From Sphingobacterium sp. GVS05A (GTDB lineage Bacteria; Bacteroidota; Bacteroidia; Sphingobacteriales; Sphingobacteriaceae): a stretch of DNA of 64,000 bases. The notes under the pieces were generated by a model that saw only the letters and a program-made list of their open reading frames with translations, was not told the origin of the DNA and searched no databases. Within the stretch, counting starts at the first letter, position 1. Each line of letters opens with the position of its first letter. This document shows positions 54,411 to 64,000 of the stretch, one piece after another. The stretch spans positions 992,001-1,056,000 of the forward strand of contig NZ_JAHXYR010000001.1 in the NCBI RefSeq assembly GCF_019969845.1, written 5' to 3'. A program made the position numbers and the translations under genes.

Positions 54411-54905
54411 ATGAAGTTACTCTGCTCCCTATTTTTTGCATGTGCATTTTTTCTTTTTCAACCCTTATTTGCGCAGGCTCCAAAAACGATTCCGGCATTT
54501 ACGTTTGATGAGGTTTATCAGTCTGGCAAGTTCAATTCGGACAAATTGCCAAAGACAGGTTATATCGTTTTGGATTTCTATGATCCGGGCTGTGGCCATT
54601 GCCAGAAAATGGGAGCGGGAATCGCACAGAATTTGCAAAAGCTAAAAAACGTTAGCTTTTATTTTATCTCTATGAACGATAAACCTTACGTGGATGGTTT
54701 TATTAATATGCATGCTAAAGCGCTGAAAGGTGCTGTCAATGTGAAATTTTTGTTTGACTCGGGGACACAGTTTATAGAAAAATTCAGTCCAAGTAATTAT
54801 CCTTCCTTGTATATTTATGATGCTAAAACGAAAACCTTAGTGCAGCATCTTGATGGGGAGGACGATGTGAAGAAATTGCTGAAAGCAGTAGGGGTTTCGA
54901 ATTAG
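54411..54905 (+). CDS. Secreted thioredoxin-fold protein
   Basis: 164 residues with a signal peptide (1-22, PLFAQ). Thioredoxin-like domain with DPGCGHCQ (Cys61, Cys64), followed by YFISMND and a cis-Pro candidate in NYPSLYIYD. It resembles the His-rich lipoprotein at 1736-2344 but lacks the lipobox and His cluster. It should be a periplasmic thiol-disulfide oxidoreductase. Separate gene, ended by the terminator at 54940. Confidence 0.82.
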   Translation: MKLLCSLFFACAFFLFQPLFAQAPKTIPAFTFDEVYQSGKFNSDKLPKTGYIVLDFYDPGCGHCQKMGAGIAQNLQKLKNVSFYFISMNDKPYVDGFINMHAKALKGAVNVKFLFDSGTQFIEKFSPSNYPSLYIYDAKTKTLVQHLDGEDDVKKLLKAVGVSN

Positions 54906-54939
54906 AAGATAGTTTACCTGTAAAATACCTGTTTATAAC

Positions 54940-54974
54940 ATAAGAGCCCCGCTAATGAAGTGGGGCTCTTATGA
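54940..54974. terminator. Bidirectional terminator
   Basis: Stem ATAAGAGCCCC with GGGGCTCTTAT around an 11-nt loop, between convergent genes. Short A/T tails. Confidence 0.75.
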
Positions 54975-54988
54975 TTATTTATAAACTA

Positions 54989-57589
54989 TCAATCTTCCTG
55001 TTTATTGATAAAGACGAATTTTCCATCAAAGACATCCAGTCTGATAATCGAATCGCGACTGACTTTGCCGGATAAGATTTCTTTGGATAACTCATTCAGA
55101 ATACGTTTCTGAATGACACGTTTCAATGGTCTGGCGCCATAGATCGGATCGTATCCAAGTTGTGCCAACCAATCCATCGCTTCATCCGAGGCCGTGATAA
55201 AGATATTTTGCTCGGCCAGTTGTTTTTGGACATGTACAAATTGAAGTCGCACAATATCACCGATCTCATCTCTACTCAACGGAGTAAACATAATCACCTC
55301 ATCAATACGGTTCAGGAACTCCGGACGGATCGACTGTTTAAGCAAATCAAACACTTCAGTACGTGTTTTTGCAATGATCTCCTCTTTATTATCATCATCC
55401 AAATGACTGAAATTCTCTTGGATAATATGCGATCCGGTATTAGAGGTCATGATAATGATCGTATTTTTAAAGTTGACCGTACGACCTTTGTTGTCTGTTA
55501 GGTGACCATCATCCAATACCTGCAACAAGATGTTAAATACATCCGGATGTGCTTTTTCGATTTCATCCAATAATACGACCGAGTAAGGGTGTCTGCGTAC
55601 GGCTTCTGTCAGCTGACCGCCTTCATCATAACCGACATATCCCGGAGGCGCACCGATCAAACGGGATACGGCATGTCTTTCCTGATATTCTGACATATCG
55701 ATGCGCACCATAGATTGTTCATCATCGAATAGAAATTCAGCCAGGGCTTTTGCGAGTTCGGTTTTTCCGACCCCGGTTGTACCCAGGAAGATGAATGAAC
55801 CTATCGGGCGCTTTGCATCATTCAGTCCTGCTCTTGAACGGCGGATTGCATCAGAGATCGCTTCAATGGCTTCATCTTGACCTGCGACCCGTTTGTGAAG
55901 TTCTTCTTCCAGATTCAGCAGCTTTTCACGTTCAGACTGAATCATTTTGCTGACAGGTATTCCAGTCCATTTAGCAACGACATCAGCAATATCTTCTGAA
56001 GTTACCTCTTCCTTGAGCATGCGTTTGCTTTCCTGTTTTTCAGCCAGTTCAGCTTTCAGTTTCTCCACTTTTTCCTGTGCTTCTTTGATCCGTCCGTAAC
56101 GTAATTCGGCTACTTTACCATAATCACCTGAGCGTTCGGCCTGTTCGGCTTCAAGTTTATAGTTTTCAATGTTTTCAATTTCTTGGTTTACATTGTCCAC
56201 CAGACTTTTTTCCGCTTGCCATGAAGCCCTCAGGGTATCACGTTCAGCAGATAAGTTAGCAATGCTTTCAGAAAGTTCCTGCACCTTTTTGTCGTCATTT
56301 TCACGTTTTAATGCTTCGCGTTCGATTTCCAATTGCATGATACGGCGCTCTAGTTCGTCTACCGCTTCTGGTACAGAGTCCATTTCCAGGCGTAATTTGG
56401 AGGCAGCCTCGTCAATTAAGTCAATGGCTTTGTCCGGTAAAAAGCGGTCTGCAATATAGCGTTGTGATAACTCCACTGCAGCAATGATAGACTCGTCGAG
56501 AATACGCACTTTATGGTGTGTTTCATAGCGTTCTTTCAATCCCCGTAGGATGGAGATGGCGTCTTGCGTGTCAGGCTCTTCCACCATGACTTTTTGAAAC
56601 CTACGCTCCAGCGCTTTGTCTTTTTCAAAATACTTTTGATATTCATTGAGTGTGGTCGCTCCAATGGCACGTAGCTCACCTCTGGCTAAGGCAGGTTTCA
56701 GGATGTTTGCGGCATCCATTGCCCCTTCACCACCACCAGCGCCAACCAAGGTGTGGATCTCATCAATGAAAAGGACGATCTCACCATTGGAATCCGTTAC
56801 TTCTTTGACAACGGCTTTCAAACGTTCCTCAAATTCACCTTTATATTTAGCTCCGGCAACCAAGGCGCCCATATCCAATGAAAATACAATCTTGGATTTA
56901 AGATTTTCTGGTGCGTCACCTTTGATAATCCGATAGGCGATTCCCTCGGCAATAGCGGTCTTACCAACCCCGGGTTCACCAACGAGTATGGGGTTGTTTT
57001 TGGTGCGTCGTGAAAGAATTTGCATGACACGTCTGATCTCCTCGTCCCGACCGATGACCGGGTCTAGTTTGCCGGATTCGGCATATTCATTTAAGTTACG
57101 GGCATATTTTCCAAGTGCGTTGTAAGTTGCTTCCGCATTTTGATCGGTCACGCGACTATTGCCCCGCAATTCTTTAATGGCGGTTTTGAGATCTTTTTCC
57201 GTTACCCCTTGTGATTTCAGCAGGGATGAAGTTTTGTCTGAAGTGGCCAATATACCCAGTAGTACATGCTCGACCGAGACAAATTCATCGTTAAATTCTT
57301 TGAGATATCCTTGTGCTTTTTGTAAAGCATTGTTTGCATCACTGCTGAGATAGATGTTACTTCCGCTTACTTTGGGGAAGCTCTCGATTTGCTTATCAAG
57401 CTCAGCGCCAAGGTAAGGGATGTTGACGTTCAATTTCTTTAATAGGTGACTGACAACATTTTCATCTACAGTAAGTAATGCTTTTAATATATGTGCTGTC
57501 TCGATGGCCTGTTGCTGATTTCCAGCGGCTATCTCCGACGCTTTTTGTATAGCCTCCTGGGCTTTGATTGTGTAATTGTTAAAGTTCAT
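54989..57589 (-). CDS. clpB: ATP-dependent disaggregase ClpB
   Basis: 866 residues, full length. The N-domain (about 1-150) is followed by the first AAA domain with GEPGVGKTA (near 205), a coiled-coil middle domain (about 410-525, [19 protein letters not shown]) that distinguishes ClpB from ClpA/C, and the second AAA domain with GTTGVGKTE (near 606). It rescues aggregated proteins with DnaK in the cytoplasm after heat stress. No CIRCE or HrcA-type element is visible upstream within the 270 bp before the tRNA cluster. Confidence 0.96.
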   Translation of the reverse strand: MNFNNYTIKAQEAIQKASEIAAGNQQQAIETAHILKALLTVDENVVSHLLKKLNVNIPYLGAELDKQIESFPKVSGSNIYLSSDANNALQKAQGYLKEFNDEFVSVEHVLLGILATSDKTSSLLKSQGVTEKDLKTAIKELRGNSRVTDQNAEATYNALGKYARNLNEYAESGKLDPVIGRDEEIRRVMQILSRRTKNNPILVGEPGVGKTAIAEGIAYRIIKGDAPENLKSKIVFSLDMGALVAGAKYKGEFEERLKAVVKEVTDSNGEIVLFIDEIHTLVGAGGGEGAMDAANILKPALARGELRAIGATTLNEYQKYFEKDKALERRFQKVMVEEPDTQDAISILRGLKERYETHHKVRILDESIIAAVELSQRYIADRFLPDKAIDLIDEAASKLRLEMDSVPEAVDELERRIMQLEIEREALKRENDDKKVQELSESIANLSAERDTLRASWQAEKSLVDNVNQEIENIENYKLEAEQAERSGDYGKVAELRYGRIKEAQEKVEKLKAELAEKQESKRMLKEEVTSEDIADVVAKWTGIPVSKMIQSEREKLLNLEEELHKRVAGQDEAIEAISDAIRRSRAGLNDAKRPIGSFIFLGTTGVGKTELAKALAEFLFDDEQSMVRIDMSEYQERHAVSRLIGAPPGYVGYDEGGQLTEAVRRHPYSVVLLDEIEKAHPDVFNILLQVLDDGHLTDNKGRTVNFKNTIIIMTSNTGSHIIQENFSHLDDDNKEEIIAKTRTEVFDLLKQSIRPEFLNRIDEVIMFTPLSRDEIGDIVRLQFVHVQKQLAEQNIFITASDEAMDWLAQLGYDPIYGARPLKRVIQKRILNELSKEILSGKVSRDSIIRLDVFDGKFVFINKQED

Positions 57590-57783
57590 TCTGTATCGCT
57601 TAATTAAAGTTTTGTTGATATGTATGGGTATAACAATTGAAATGCCATTCGGGTTTTATGTGGTAATTCGGAAAAAATGACATTGATATTTATTGATTCG
57701 TGACAAATTTTCAGTATTAAAAAATAATGCTGTTGATTTTTAAATATTTGGCGTCAAAGCAGGTAAAAATTATAGCGGGGGAC

Positions 57784-57814
57784 TTGCATTTTTGATTTAG
57801 GCTTTCGATATTTG
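57784..57814 (+). promoter_or_regulatory. Promoter of the tRNA-Thr cluster
   Basis: TTG (57784-57786), 20-bp spacer, GATATTTG (57807-57814), one base off the TAnnTTTG consensus. Start expected near 57820. Confidence 0.55.
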
Positions 57815-57820
57815 CAGCAT

Positions 57821-57843
57821 CTTAAAACGGAGGTCGTTTTAAG
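57821..57843 (+). other. Hairpin at the 5' end of the tRNA precursor
   Basis: Perfect 9-bp stem CTTAAAACG / CGTTTTAAG with a GAGGT loop, 18 bp before the first tRNA, at about the predicted transcription start. Confidence 0.65.
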
Positions 57844-57860
57844 ATTGAAAAGAAGTAAAA

Positions 57861-57933
<73 letters not shown>

Positions 57934-57966
57934 CTTCGAGTGTTACTCATCAAACTTCTTTAAAAA

Positions 57967-58039
<73 letters not shown>

Positions 58040-58072
58040 CTTTGAGCGATACTCATTAAACTTCTTTAAAAA

Positions 58073-58145
<73 letters not shown>

Positions 58146-58149
58146 CAAC

Positions 58150-58188
58150 AAAAAAAATCCCCAAGAATTTCTTGGGGATTTTTTTTGT
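58150..58188. terminator. Bidirectional terminator
   Basis: Stem AATCCCCAAG with CTTGGGGATT, loop AATTT, flanked by A and T runs. Ends the tRNA cluster (+) and the alkaline phosphatase gene (-). Confidence 0.9.
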
Positions 58189-58190
58189 TT

Positions 58191-59603
58191 TTAGTCTAAG
58201 CTTAGTTTGGCAGCTATCGCTATTTTCTTTGGTATGTCGGTGTTGTCCATTTTCTGACTGAACTGCTCAGCGCCTGCGCCAATGGCATAAACGGGGGCAT
58301 AAGCTGCCGAATGGTTGTTGGAAGCCCAAGCAATTGATCCCATACGATTTAGTATGGCAATGCTTAAAGCCGCGATTTTGTCATCACTGGCGTACAAACT
58401 TTTTGCTGTTTCATTCTGATGGTCAACGAAACTGCGTTGGTAGGCTCCCTGTAGTGATTTGTCGTCATCCGCATTGACTTTTACTTGGTTATACAGGCCT
58501 GTATGCGTGGAAAGAAGATTTTTTAGGTCATCCCAAGTTGCATTTGCTTTGTTTTTGCGCAGATTACCGATTTCATTTGAAAGCTCGGCATGCGATAATT
58601 TTTGATTAGCCAGTAATTTTGTCTTTAAAGTAGAGCTACCGTTGCCGATGCCCAATCCACCAGTCTCATGGTCAGCAGTGACCACAATAAGTGTTTCCTT
58701 GGGGTGTTTCTTGTAGAATTCATACACAAGTTCTGCCGCCGAATTGAAGTCCAATACTTCCTGGATGGTGGTAGCTGCATCATTTGCATGGCAGGCCCAG
58801 TCTATTTTTCCACCTTCAACCATCAAAAAGAATCCATTTTTATTGTTTTGTTCTAAAGATTGGATTGCAGCAGCGGTAATATCCGCTAGCTTGAGGTCAG
58901 ATGGTTTTTGATCTATGGCATATTTTAGCGCATCTGTTGCAGTGCCATCTGTATTCATAAGGATGATTTTGTCCGACTTGCGGGGATGTTGTATATAGGC
59001 CTCTTTTCCTTTTAGAACTTTATATCCTGCTTTTTCAAATAAGGGGAAAAGGGAAGGAGCGGGTTGTTTATCAAAAGTTGTTTCGGATTTTAGGAAATTG
59101 GATCCACCAAAGAAGTCAAAATTGGAGCTGATAATTTCTTTGCCAATTTCGTAATACATATCTCGGTCAGGCTGATGGGCATAAAACGAAGCAGGTGTAG
59201 CATGGTCTATACTCACACTGGTGATGATACCGACTTTCTTTCCTTTTTCCTTAGCTGCATAAGCGATACTTTTATGTGGCACTGTTCCGGTACTGTCCAT
59301 TCCGATAACACCGTTTTTCGTTTTTTTACCGACAGCAAGAGCTGTACCGCCAGCGCCAGAATCGGTAACACCGTTGGATTGGGAGTGTGTGGAAGCAAAT
59401 CCAACATGAGGGAACTGAGTAAAGACCAAAGGTACCGTACTGTTTTTTTGCTGGAGTTCGGCACGGTGTATTTCGGTCAGATTGACTTGATTGAGTCCCA
59501 TTCCGTCACCGATGAGGTAAAAGATATATTTTGCTTCTTGGCTAAAGGCCGGAAATACATAAATAAAAGCAAAGAGAAAAAGGAATAAAAAGCGTTTTTT
59601 CAT
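58191..59603 (-). CDS. Alkaline phosphatase (PhoA superfamily)
   Basis: 470 residues from the ATG at 59603 with a clean signal peptide (FLFLFLFAFIYVFPAFSQ); the longer frame to 59633 adds a polar leader. The domain carries GDGMGLNQV (first metal site), the nucleophile Ser in VTDSGAGGTALAVG, HATPASFYAH, VEGGKIDWACHAND and TADHETGGLG, all expected zinc/magnesium sites. It is a periplasmic or surface phosphomonoesterase that releases phosphate. The extra part between the metal motifs is average. The stop is next to a shared terminator. Confidence 0.93.
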   Translation of the reverse strand: MKKRFLFLFLFAFIYVFPAFSQEAKYIFYLIGDGMGLNQVNLTEIHRAELQQKNSTVPLVFTQFPHVGFASTHSQSNGVTDSGAGGTALAVGKKTKNGVIGMDSTGTVPHKSIAYAAKEKGKKVGIITSVSIDHATPASFYAHQPDRDMYYEIGKEIISSNFDFFGGSNFLKSETTFDKQPAPSLFPLFEKAGYKVLKGKEAYIQHPRKSDKIILMNTDGTATDALKYAIDQKPSDLKLADITAAAIQSLEQNNKNGFFLMVEGGKIDWACHANDAATTIQEVLDFNSAAELVYEFYKKHPKETLIVVTADHETGGLGIGNGSSTLKTKLLANQKLSHAELSNEIGNLRKNKANATWDDLKNLLSTHTGLYNQVKVNADDDKSLQGAYQRSFVDHQNETAKSLYASDDKIAALSIAILNRMGSIAWASNNHSAAYAPVYAIGAGAEQFSQKMDNTDIPKKIAIAAKLSLD

Positions 59604-59688
59604 TAGTGTGATAAATAAAATAAATGACAGCAAATTAATAAGCCCGGATTAGCTTATTGTTAATTCATTGTTATGAATACTTTTTACA

Positions 59689-60348
59689 TTACCCTTGGTT
59701 CACCGTGTCTGATAGCTGTTTGATATCTTCCACTGAGATGATATTGATGCGTTCTTTGCGGGCATGAATGGACTGTATCATCGCCTGGGCAACCATGGTA
59801 ACGGGTAGCGCTTCATAGCTCTTAAAAAGGCCGATACGGTTAAAAGCGCGTAATGCGTTTATGCCGATCTTTTCGCCTAGGCGATCAGTATTGGGACGGA
59901 TCAAGCCGCCGGGCTGTACAATAATAAGTTTACCAAAATCTAGTGCTTTCACATGTTGCTCCAGACTCCCTTTCATCCGATTATAGAAAATCTTCGATTC
60001 AGCATCTGCGTTGACCGCCGAAAGTAATACAAAACAGGGGATTTCATTTTTCTTGGCCAGCGCTGCGAATTGCAGGTTGAGGTCATGATCTATCTTCCAT
60101 TGTGCTTCTTTACTACCTGCATCTTTAACTGTGGTACCCAGGCAGGAAAAAGCAATATCGCCGTGAATCTCTTGTTCAAACTCTTGCAGTTTGCTGAAGT
60201 CTACAATGATCTGTCGTAATTTGGGTTGTTCATCAAAGCTCTTGCGCCGCAAGAGGACGATTACTTCGGTGAAATCAGTAGATTTTAATAGCTCATGAAC
60301 AAGTACCCTTCCAGTTGCGCCGGAACCGCCAATTAAAACTGCTCTCAT
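59689..60348 (-). CDS. NAD(P)-binding oxidoreductase (HTATIP2-like)
   Basis: 219 residues. Rossmann fold with GGSGATGR (7-14) near the start. The Tyr-x3-Lys dyad YNRMK is typical of short-chain atypical reductases, and LLSAVNADAES and VQPGGLIRP fit the HTATIP2/YwnB-like group. The cofactor is NAD(P)H and the reaction unknown. Monocistronic, with the small gene at 60455 upstream. Confidence 0.82.
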   Translation of the reverse strand: MRAVLIGGSGATGRVLVHELLKSTDFTEVIVLLRRKSFDEQPKLRQIIVDFSKLQEFEQEIHGDIAFSCLGTTVKDAGSKEAQWKIDHDLNLQFAALAKKNEIPCFVLLSAVNADAESKIFYNRMKGSLEQHVKALDFGKLIIVQPGGLIRPNTDRLGEKIGINALRAFNRIGLFKSYEALPVTMVAQAMIQSIHARKERINIISVEDIKQLSDTVNQG

Positions 60349-60388
60349 GTTGTTGATTTTTTTATTTTACTTCACAAATGAACTATAG

Positions 60389-60441
60389 GCTATCCCTATC
60401 AATCGGGATAGCAATACTGCTACTGATAAGTAGCAATTTTT
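60389..60441 (-). terminator. Double hairpin downstream of the 80-residue gene
   Basis: GCTATCCC / GGGATAGC (60389-60412) and TGCTACT / AGTAGCA (60418-60435), the second followed on plus by T. Together they probably end the leftward gene at 60455. Confidence 0.55.
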
Positions 60442-60454
60442 TACAGCAGAATCC

Positions 60455-60697
60455 CTAATCTTTGTAATTTGGTTTTCCGGGTGTAAAACGTACGATGGAT
60501 TGATCCAGTCTCAGAGCGTCGGCTACAGTAATCAGATCTTCTTCCACAATAAAATTTTGATCGATAGAGGTTTTTATTGTCGTAAAATCTTCCTGATCGG
60601 CGTCCTGAAAATACAATAGCGATTGGATGGTCGATACAGCTACGAGTTCGAGTAGTTCGTCTTCACCTTCATAGCCAACATAGAAAAAATCTGCCAT
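60455..60697 (-). CDS. Small acidic protein of unknown function
   Basis: 80 residues, no signal. Acidic and helical/strand mix (EGEDELLELVAVSTIQSLLYF, VEEDLITVADALRLDQS). Not recognised as a family; possibly a chaperone-like or regulatory factor. ATG start, single gene, ends before a double hairpin. The opposite-strand small gene at 60903 lies about 200 bp away, so they form a divergent pair. Confidence 0.6.
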   Translation of the reverse strand: MADFFYVGYEGEDELLELVAVSTIQSLLYFQDADQEDFTTIKTSIDQNFIVEEDLITVADALRLDQSIVRFTPGKPNYKD

Positions 60698-60902
60698 AAT
60701 TATACAATTTGGTTTTATACGAATATACTTTATTTAATCCTAAAATTGCCCAATTCGAACTGAAAACTTGTCTCCGATATGTTGTTTTTTAATAAAGTAT
60801 CGAATTTAAATTTTCTTGTCCAGAGACTTATTTCCCTCGCAAAAATGCCTTATATTTGAAGTAATCGTTTTAAATAAATATTAACAATAAGATCATATAA
60901 AG

Positions 60903-61091
60903 ATGGATAAAGAGCAGATACAAAATTGGTTGGATAGTGGGTATGATATACTGCACCATGGCAGGCCGGTTAAAGTTGAAGGCAATCTGTGGGATTATAT
61001 AGATGGGTTGGGAAGCTATGAAAATGTGTTTGTATTACGGGAACTGATTTATTGGACAGAGGAGGAGCTGGCAAATATCGGAAAACAATAG
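60903..61091 (+). CDS. Small hypothetical protein
   Basis: 62 residues, no signal: MDKEQIQNWLDSGYDILHHG, then DYIDGLGSYENVFVLRELIYW and a charged tail. Looks like a folded cytoplasmic mini-domain with several aromatics. I do not recognise a family. ATG start and neighbour-like codon use support it. It may be coupled to the divergent small gene at 60455. Confidence 0.55.
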   Translation: MDKEQIQNWLDSGYDILHHGRPVKVEGNLWDYIDGLGSYENVFVLRELIYWTEEELANIGKQ

Positions 61092-61152
61092 CAAGGTCTT
61101 GAATCCAAGATTGCTGTCTGAGATCCAAGACCAGTTGAGCTTGCTAATGTTG

Positions 61153-61605
61153 TTAAAGGATAATATTGCGTTTAAATGCACATCCTAATTCGATGAGAGA
61201 ATCTGTTTTTGCGATGCCAGGAATGTTGTCAATTTTTTCATAAAGCAACTGACGCATATGTTCATGATTTTTGGCGATAATCTTTACGTATAAGGTGTAG
61301 TTTCCAGTGATGTAATAACATTCCGTAACTTCAGGGATCTTTTTCAGCTCGGCAATGATACGACTTGAATCATGATCTTTTTCCAGACTGAGCCCCGTAA
61401 AAGCCCCCCAATCATAACCTAATCTTTTTTCATCTAATACGGGTTTTATGCCTGTCAATATCCCTTGCTCCATGAGACGATTGATACGTTGATGGATCAT
61501 GGTATTGGATACGCCTAATGCTGTTGCAATAGCCGAGTACGCCATTCGGCCATCCGCATCCAGGTATTTTAAAATTTGAAGGTCAAATTCATCTATGCCG
61601 TTCAT
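61153..61605 (-). CDS. Lrp/AsnC family transcriptional regulator
   Basis: 150 residues: N-terminal HTH (FDLQILKYLDADGRMAYSAIA, GVSNTMIHQRINRLMEQGIL) and C-terminal RAM ligand domain (VTECYYITGNYTLYVKIIA). Such proteins form octamers and respond to amino acids. It is divergent from rocD-arginase, 123 bp apart, so it is the likely regulator of that operon. An operator-like repeat lies between them (61639-61661). Confidence 0.92.
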   Translation of the reverse strand: MNGIDEFDLQILKYLDADGRMAYSAIATALGVSNTMIHQRINRLMEQGILTGIKPVLDEKRLGYDWGAFTGLSLEKDHDSSRIIAELKKIPEVTECYYITGNYTLYVKIIAKNHEHMRQLLYEKIDNIPGIAKTDSLIELGCAFKRNIIL

Positions 61606-61638
61606 TGTTATGTAGGTTTAAAAGTTAATTTTAATATT

Positions 61639-61661
61639 TTAACGCTAATTTAGTGTTAAAT
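61639..61661 (+). promoter_or_regulatory. Likely Lrp operator upstream of rocD
   Basis: TTTAACGCTAA (61639-61649), centre T, TTAGTGTTAAA (61651-61661): an 11-bp inverted repeat with one mismatch. A further GTTAA half-site lies at 61625-61629. The position is 33 bp upstream of the rocD -7 box. Confidence 0.55.
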
Positions 61662-61694
61662 TCCATTATTTTATCTTAAAAATAGTAAAAACTG

Positions 61695-61702
61695 TATATT
61701 TG
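61695..61702 (+). promoter_or_regulatory. -7 box for rocD
   Basis: TATATTTG, exact TAnnTTTG, 26 bp before the ATG. The -33 position reads TTTA (61671-61674). Confidence 0.55.
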
Positions 61703-61728
61703 TTATTATTTGAAATAAAATCCAAATT

Positions 61729-62994
61729 ATGAGTATTGTATCTAAACAAGGAAACGGCGCGGCGTTTATTGCCAAGGAAGAAAAATATGGAGCACACAAC
61801 TATCACCCTTTACCGGTTGTGTTGGAGCGGGCAGAAGGTGTTATGGTATGGGATGTTGATGGTAAGTCTTATTTTGATTTCCTGTCGGCATATTCAGCAG
61901 TCAATCAGGGACATTGTCACCCGCGTATTATTGCTGCGTTGACAGATCAAGCTCAGAAGTTGACTTTGACTTCACGTGCTTTCTATAACAATAAACTGGG
62001 AGATTTTGAGGAAATGATCTGTAAGCTATTCGGCTTCGATAAAGCTTTGGTTATGAACTCGGGTGTAGAGGCTGTTGAAACAGCAATGAAGCTCTGTCGT
62101 AAATGGGCATATCAAGTCAAAGGTATTGCTCAAAATCAAGCTAAAATAGTTTTTGCTAGAGATAATTTTCATGGACGTACCATTTCGGTGATATCTGCTT
62201 CAAATGATACAACTGCAACCAACGATTTCGGTCCTTTCGTGGAAGGAATAGCATTGGTGCCCTACAATGATATTGAGGCATTGGAAGCCTTGTTTAAACA
62301 GGATAAAAATATTGCCGGATTTATTGTTGAGCCGATTCAGGGGGAAGCAGGAATTGTGGTTCCGGATGCAGATTATTTGAAACGTGTACGCCTGTTGTGT
62401 ACAAGCTATAATGTACTTTTTCTTGCGGATGAAATCCAGACAGGTATCGCAAGAACTGGAAGCATGTTGGCTTCTTATGCCATTGATGATGTGGATAGTG
62501 CGAGTAAACCGGATGTATTGATATTGGGTAAGGCCTTATCTGGAGGAGTATTGCCTGTCTCAGCGGTATTGGCCGATGATGCTATTATGTTGTGTATCAA
62601 ACCGGGTGAGCATGGTTCTACCTATGGCGGTAATCCACTGGCTTGTGCAGTAGCGATGGAAGCGCTTCAGGTTGTACTGGATGAAGATCTGGTCAACAAT
62701 GCCCGTCAAATGGGGGGGCTGTTTTTGGAGGGTTTACGGAAAATTGCGGCCAAATCGGATATGATTACCGAAGTCAGGGGCAAAGGACTATTGACAGCTA
62801 TTGTGATCAATGCCAGCGAAGAGAGTGATCTAGCCTGGAATATTTGCCTAGAATTTAAGGAAAATGGTCTTTTGGCAAAACCTACCCATGGCAACAAGAT
62901 CCGTTTGGCGCCACCATTGGTGATTACGGAAAGTCAGATTGACAGCTGCCTGGAGATAATCGAACGATCGTTGACTAATGCGACTGCACGATGA
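61729..62994 (+). CDS. rocD: Ornithine aminotransferase
   Basis: 421 residues of a class III PLP enzyme. The lysine that binds PLP is Lys268 ([12 protein letters not shown]). [15 protein letters not shown], the Asp motif [14 protein letters not shown] and [12 protein letters not shown] are typical. It converts ornithine and 2-oxoglutarate to glutamate semialdehyde and glutamate, the step after arginase. The start ATG is clear and its TGA overlaps the next gene (ATGA, 62991-62994). It lies divergent from the Lrp regulator gene. Confidence 0.96.
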   Translation: MSIVSKQGNGAAFIAKEEKYGAHNYHPLPVVLERAEGVMVWDVDGKSYFDFLSAYSAVNQGHCHPRIIAALTDQAQKLTLTSRAFYNNKLGDFEEMICKLFGFDKALVMNSGVEAVETAMKLCRKWAYQVKGIAQNQAKIVFARDNFHGRTISVISASNDTTATNDFGPFVEGIALVPYNDIEALEALFKQDKNIAGFIVEPIQGEAGIVVPDADYLKRVRLLCTSYNVLFLADEIQTGIARTGSMLASYAIDDVDSASKPDVLILGKALSGGVLPVSAVLADDAIMLCIKPGEHGSTYGGNPLACAVAMEALQVVLDEDLVNNARQMGGLFLEGLRKIAAKSDMITEVRGKGLLTAIVINASEESDLAWNICLEFKENGLLAKPTHGNKIRLAPPLVITESQIDSCLEIIERSLTNATAR

Positions 62995-63956
62995 AGAAAA
63001 TGATTGAATTGATCAAAAACAGATCGGATATTGGTGCGGGGACCCGAGGTTCTGACCTTGGTATAGATGCTATTGAGATTGCGGCGATCAACAAAGGAAG
63101 TCAGTATTTTATCAATTATCCCTTTGTGGATGTGCCTACACGAAATAGTTCCATTTACCAAAATGATAACCATCCTTTCGGTAAACATATCCAACAGATC
63201 TATGAGCAGTGTAAGCAGGTGGCTTCTACAGTGGAAGATAGTCTGTCGGCGGGTAATTTCCCTTTGGTATTTTCTGGTGACCATTCTTCGGCAATGGGGA
63301 CAATCAGCGGCATCAAGTCGGCTTATCCAGATAAAAAACTGGGTGTGATTTGGGTCGATGCGCATGCAGATATTCATTCACCTTATACAACACCTTCTGG
63401 CAACATGCATGGTATGCCTTTGGCGGCCATGTTGAATGAAGACAACCTGTCCTGTAAAATTAATGAAATTGATCAATCAACGCAGGAATTATGGAATAAG
63501 CTGAAGCGTATTGCCGGTCCGGCAGAGAAGATACAACCAGCGAGTTTAATCTATTTTGGGGTCAGGGATACCGAGGAACCTGAAGATCTTTTGATTGCGC
63601 ATTTGGGAATAAAAAATTACCGTGTCGAAGAAATTCGCCAACGAGGCATTGAGGATTGTGTGGCTGAAGCATTAGTCAGTTTGCAGGACTGTGATATGAT
63701 TTATATCTCTTTTGATGTGGATAGCATGGATAGCGAGTTGATCTCAGATGGTACAGGGACGCCTGTTCCCAAGGGTTTTATGCCAAAGGAAATCGTCCTG
63801 ATATTGGAAGAAATCATACGTTCCGAAAAAGTTGGCTGTCTGGAGATTGTCGAAGTGAACCCATTGTTGGACAATAAAGGGAATAAGATGGCGGAGGTCG
63901 CTTTTGATATTTTAGAACGCATAACACCGATGATCGAGCTTAAATCTGGTGATTGA
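62991..63956 (+). CDS. rocF: Arginase
   Basis: 321 residues. Manganese ligands are visible: His in SGDHSSAMG, Asp/His in VDAHADIHS and two Asp in [17 protein letters not shown] fits arginase rather than agmatinase. It hydrolyses arginine to ornithine and urea. The start overlaps the stop of rocD by 4 bp, so the operon order is rocD-arginase. The C-terminus is complete at 63956. No urease is visible here. Agmatinase is the main alternative and less likely. Confidence 0.9.
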   Translation: MKKMIELIKNRSDIGAGTRGSDLGIDAIEIAAINKGSQYFINYPFVDVPTRNSSIYQNDNHPFGKHIQQIYEQCKQVASTVEDSLSAGNFPLVFSGDHSSAMGTISGIKSAYPDKKLGVIWVDAHADIHSPYTTPSGNMHGMPLAAMLNEDNLSCKINEIDQSTQELWNKLKRIAGPAEKIQPASLIYFGVRDTEEPEDLLIAHLGIKNYRVEEIRQRGIEDCVAEALVSLQDCDMIYISFDVDSMDSELISDGTGTPVPKGFMPKEIVLILEEIIRSEKVGCLEIVEVNPLLDNKGNKMAEVAFDILERITPMIELKSGD

Positions 63957-64000
63957 TATCTAATACGATTTTCTTTTATATTGCTTTTGGCTTAGATCAG

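Noticed and set aside
55160-57353. Plus-strand frames inside clpB
   Set aside because: Antisense shadows; clpB is complete on the minus strand with all expected motifs.
57590-57860. Heat-shock CIRCE element upstream of clpB
   Set aside because: I looked for the paired TTAGCACTC/GAGTGCTAA arms and did not see them; only AT-rich DNA and the tRNA promoter are present.

Overview
The window is chromosomal DNA of a Bacteroidota bacterium, most likely from the Sphingobacteriaceae (a Sphingobacterium-like genome). This placement is inferred from gene content and style, not from a database search. Supporting signs are AT-rich intergenic DNA, poor Shine-Dalgarno sites, promoter -7 boxes of the TAnnTTTG type, short lipoprotein signals, outer-membrane barrel proteins and typical Bacteroidota neighbourhoods (gyrA followed by TPR genes; TetR-TolC-adaptor-RND operon; ECF sigma factor with a large membrane partner). 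I see no insertion sequence, prophage, CRISPR array, rRNA or integron. The region reads as core genome with small accessory genes between housekeeping operons.

Layout. 1-8.5 kb: 3' end of a TIGR02757-family gene; a redoxin lipoprotein/GAPDH operon; an AI-2E-family permease; a gene-poor stretch of about 600 bp; and sbcDC, preceded by a perfect 50-bp palindrome. 8.7-14.7 kb: secreted hydrolase, two L,D-transpeptidases, NUDIX hydrolase, a DUF937-TM-OmpA protein and an outer-membrane porin. 14.9-25.7 kb: ammonium transporter, lipocalin, DUF4268 protein, S1/P1 nuclease, ABC exporter, DMT and MFS transporters, FabV enoyl reductase, OsmC and FKBP. 25.8-33 kb: gyrA-TPR-TPR operon and a copper P-type ATPase. 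33-40.3 kb: MscS channel, coaA, OsmC, mgsA, SpmA/B-like membrane protein, patatin and lysS. 40.5-42.6 kb: ECF sigma factor with a predicted dual-membrane-spanning anti-sigma factor. 42.7-49.8 kb: HAD phosphatase and a TetR-regulated tripartite efflux operon. 50-57.6 kb: cytochrome c/SCO/lipoprotein cluster, DUF4442 protein, MFS transporter, Cys-rich micro-protein, purN, secreted thioredoxin and clpB. 57.8-64 kb: three tandem tRNA-Thr genes, alkaline phosphatase, NAD(P)-binding protein, two small orphans, and a divergent Lrp regulator / rocD-arginase operon.

Functional themes. Nitrogen: ammonium uptake (amtB with a divergent porin) and arginine/ornithine catabolism (arginase plus ornithine aminotransferase, with an Lrp-type regulator and an operator-like repeat). 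Envelope: L,D-transpeptidases, OmpA-type anchor, porin, efflux pump and sigma/anti-sigma pair. Redox and metal handling: two paralogous CxHC thioredoxin-like proteins, SCO and cytochrome c, two OsmC proteins, CopA and a Cys-rich micro-protein.

The most striking non-coding signal is the perfect 50-bp palindrome (8567-8616) just upstream of sbcDC, whose product is the nuclease that cuts palindrome-derived hairpins. The most interesting protein pair is the ECF sigma factor with a partner that seems to combine a cytoplasmic anti-sigma segment, one inner-membrane helix and a C-terminal outer-membrane barrel.
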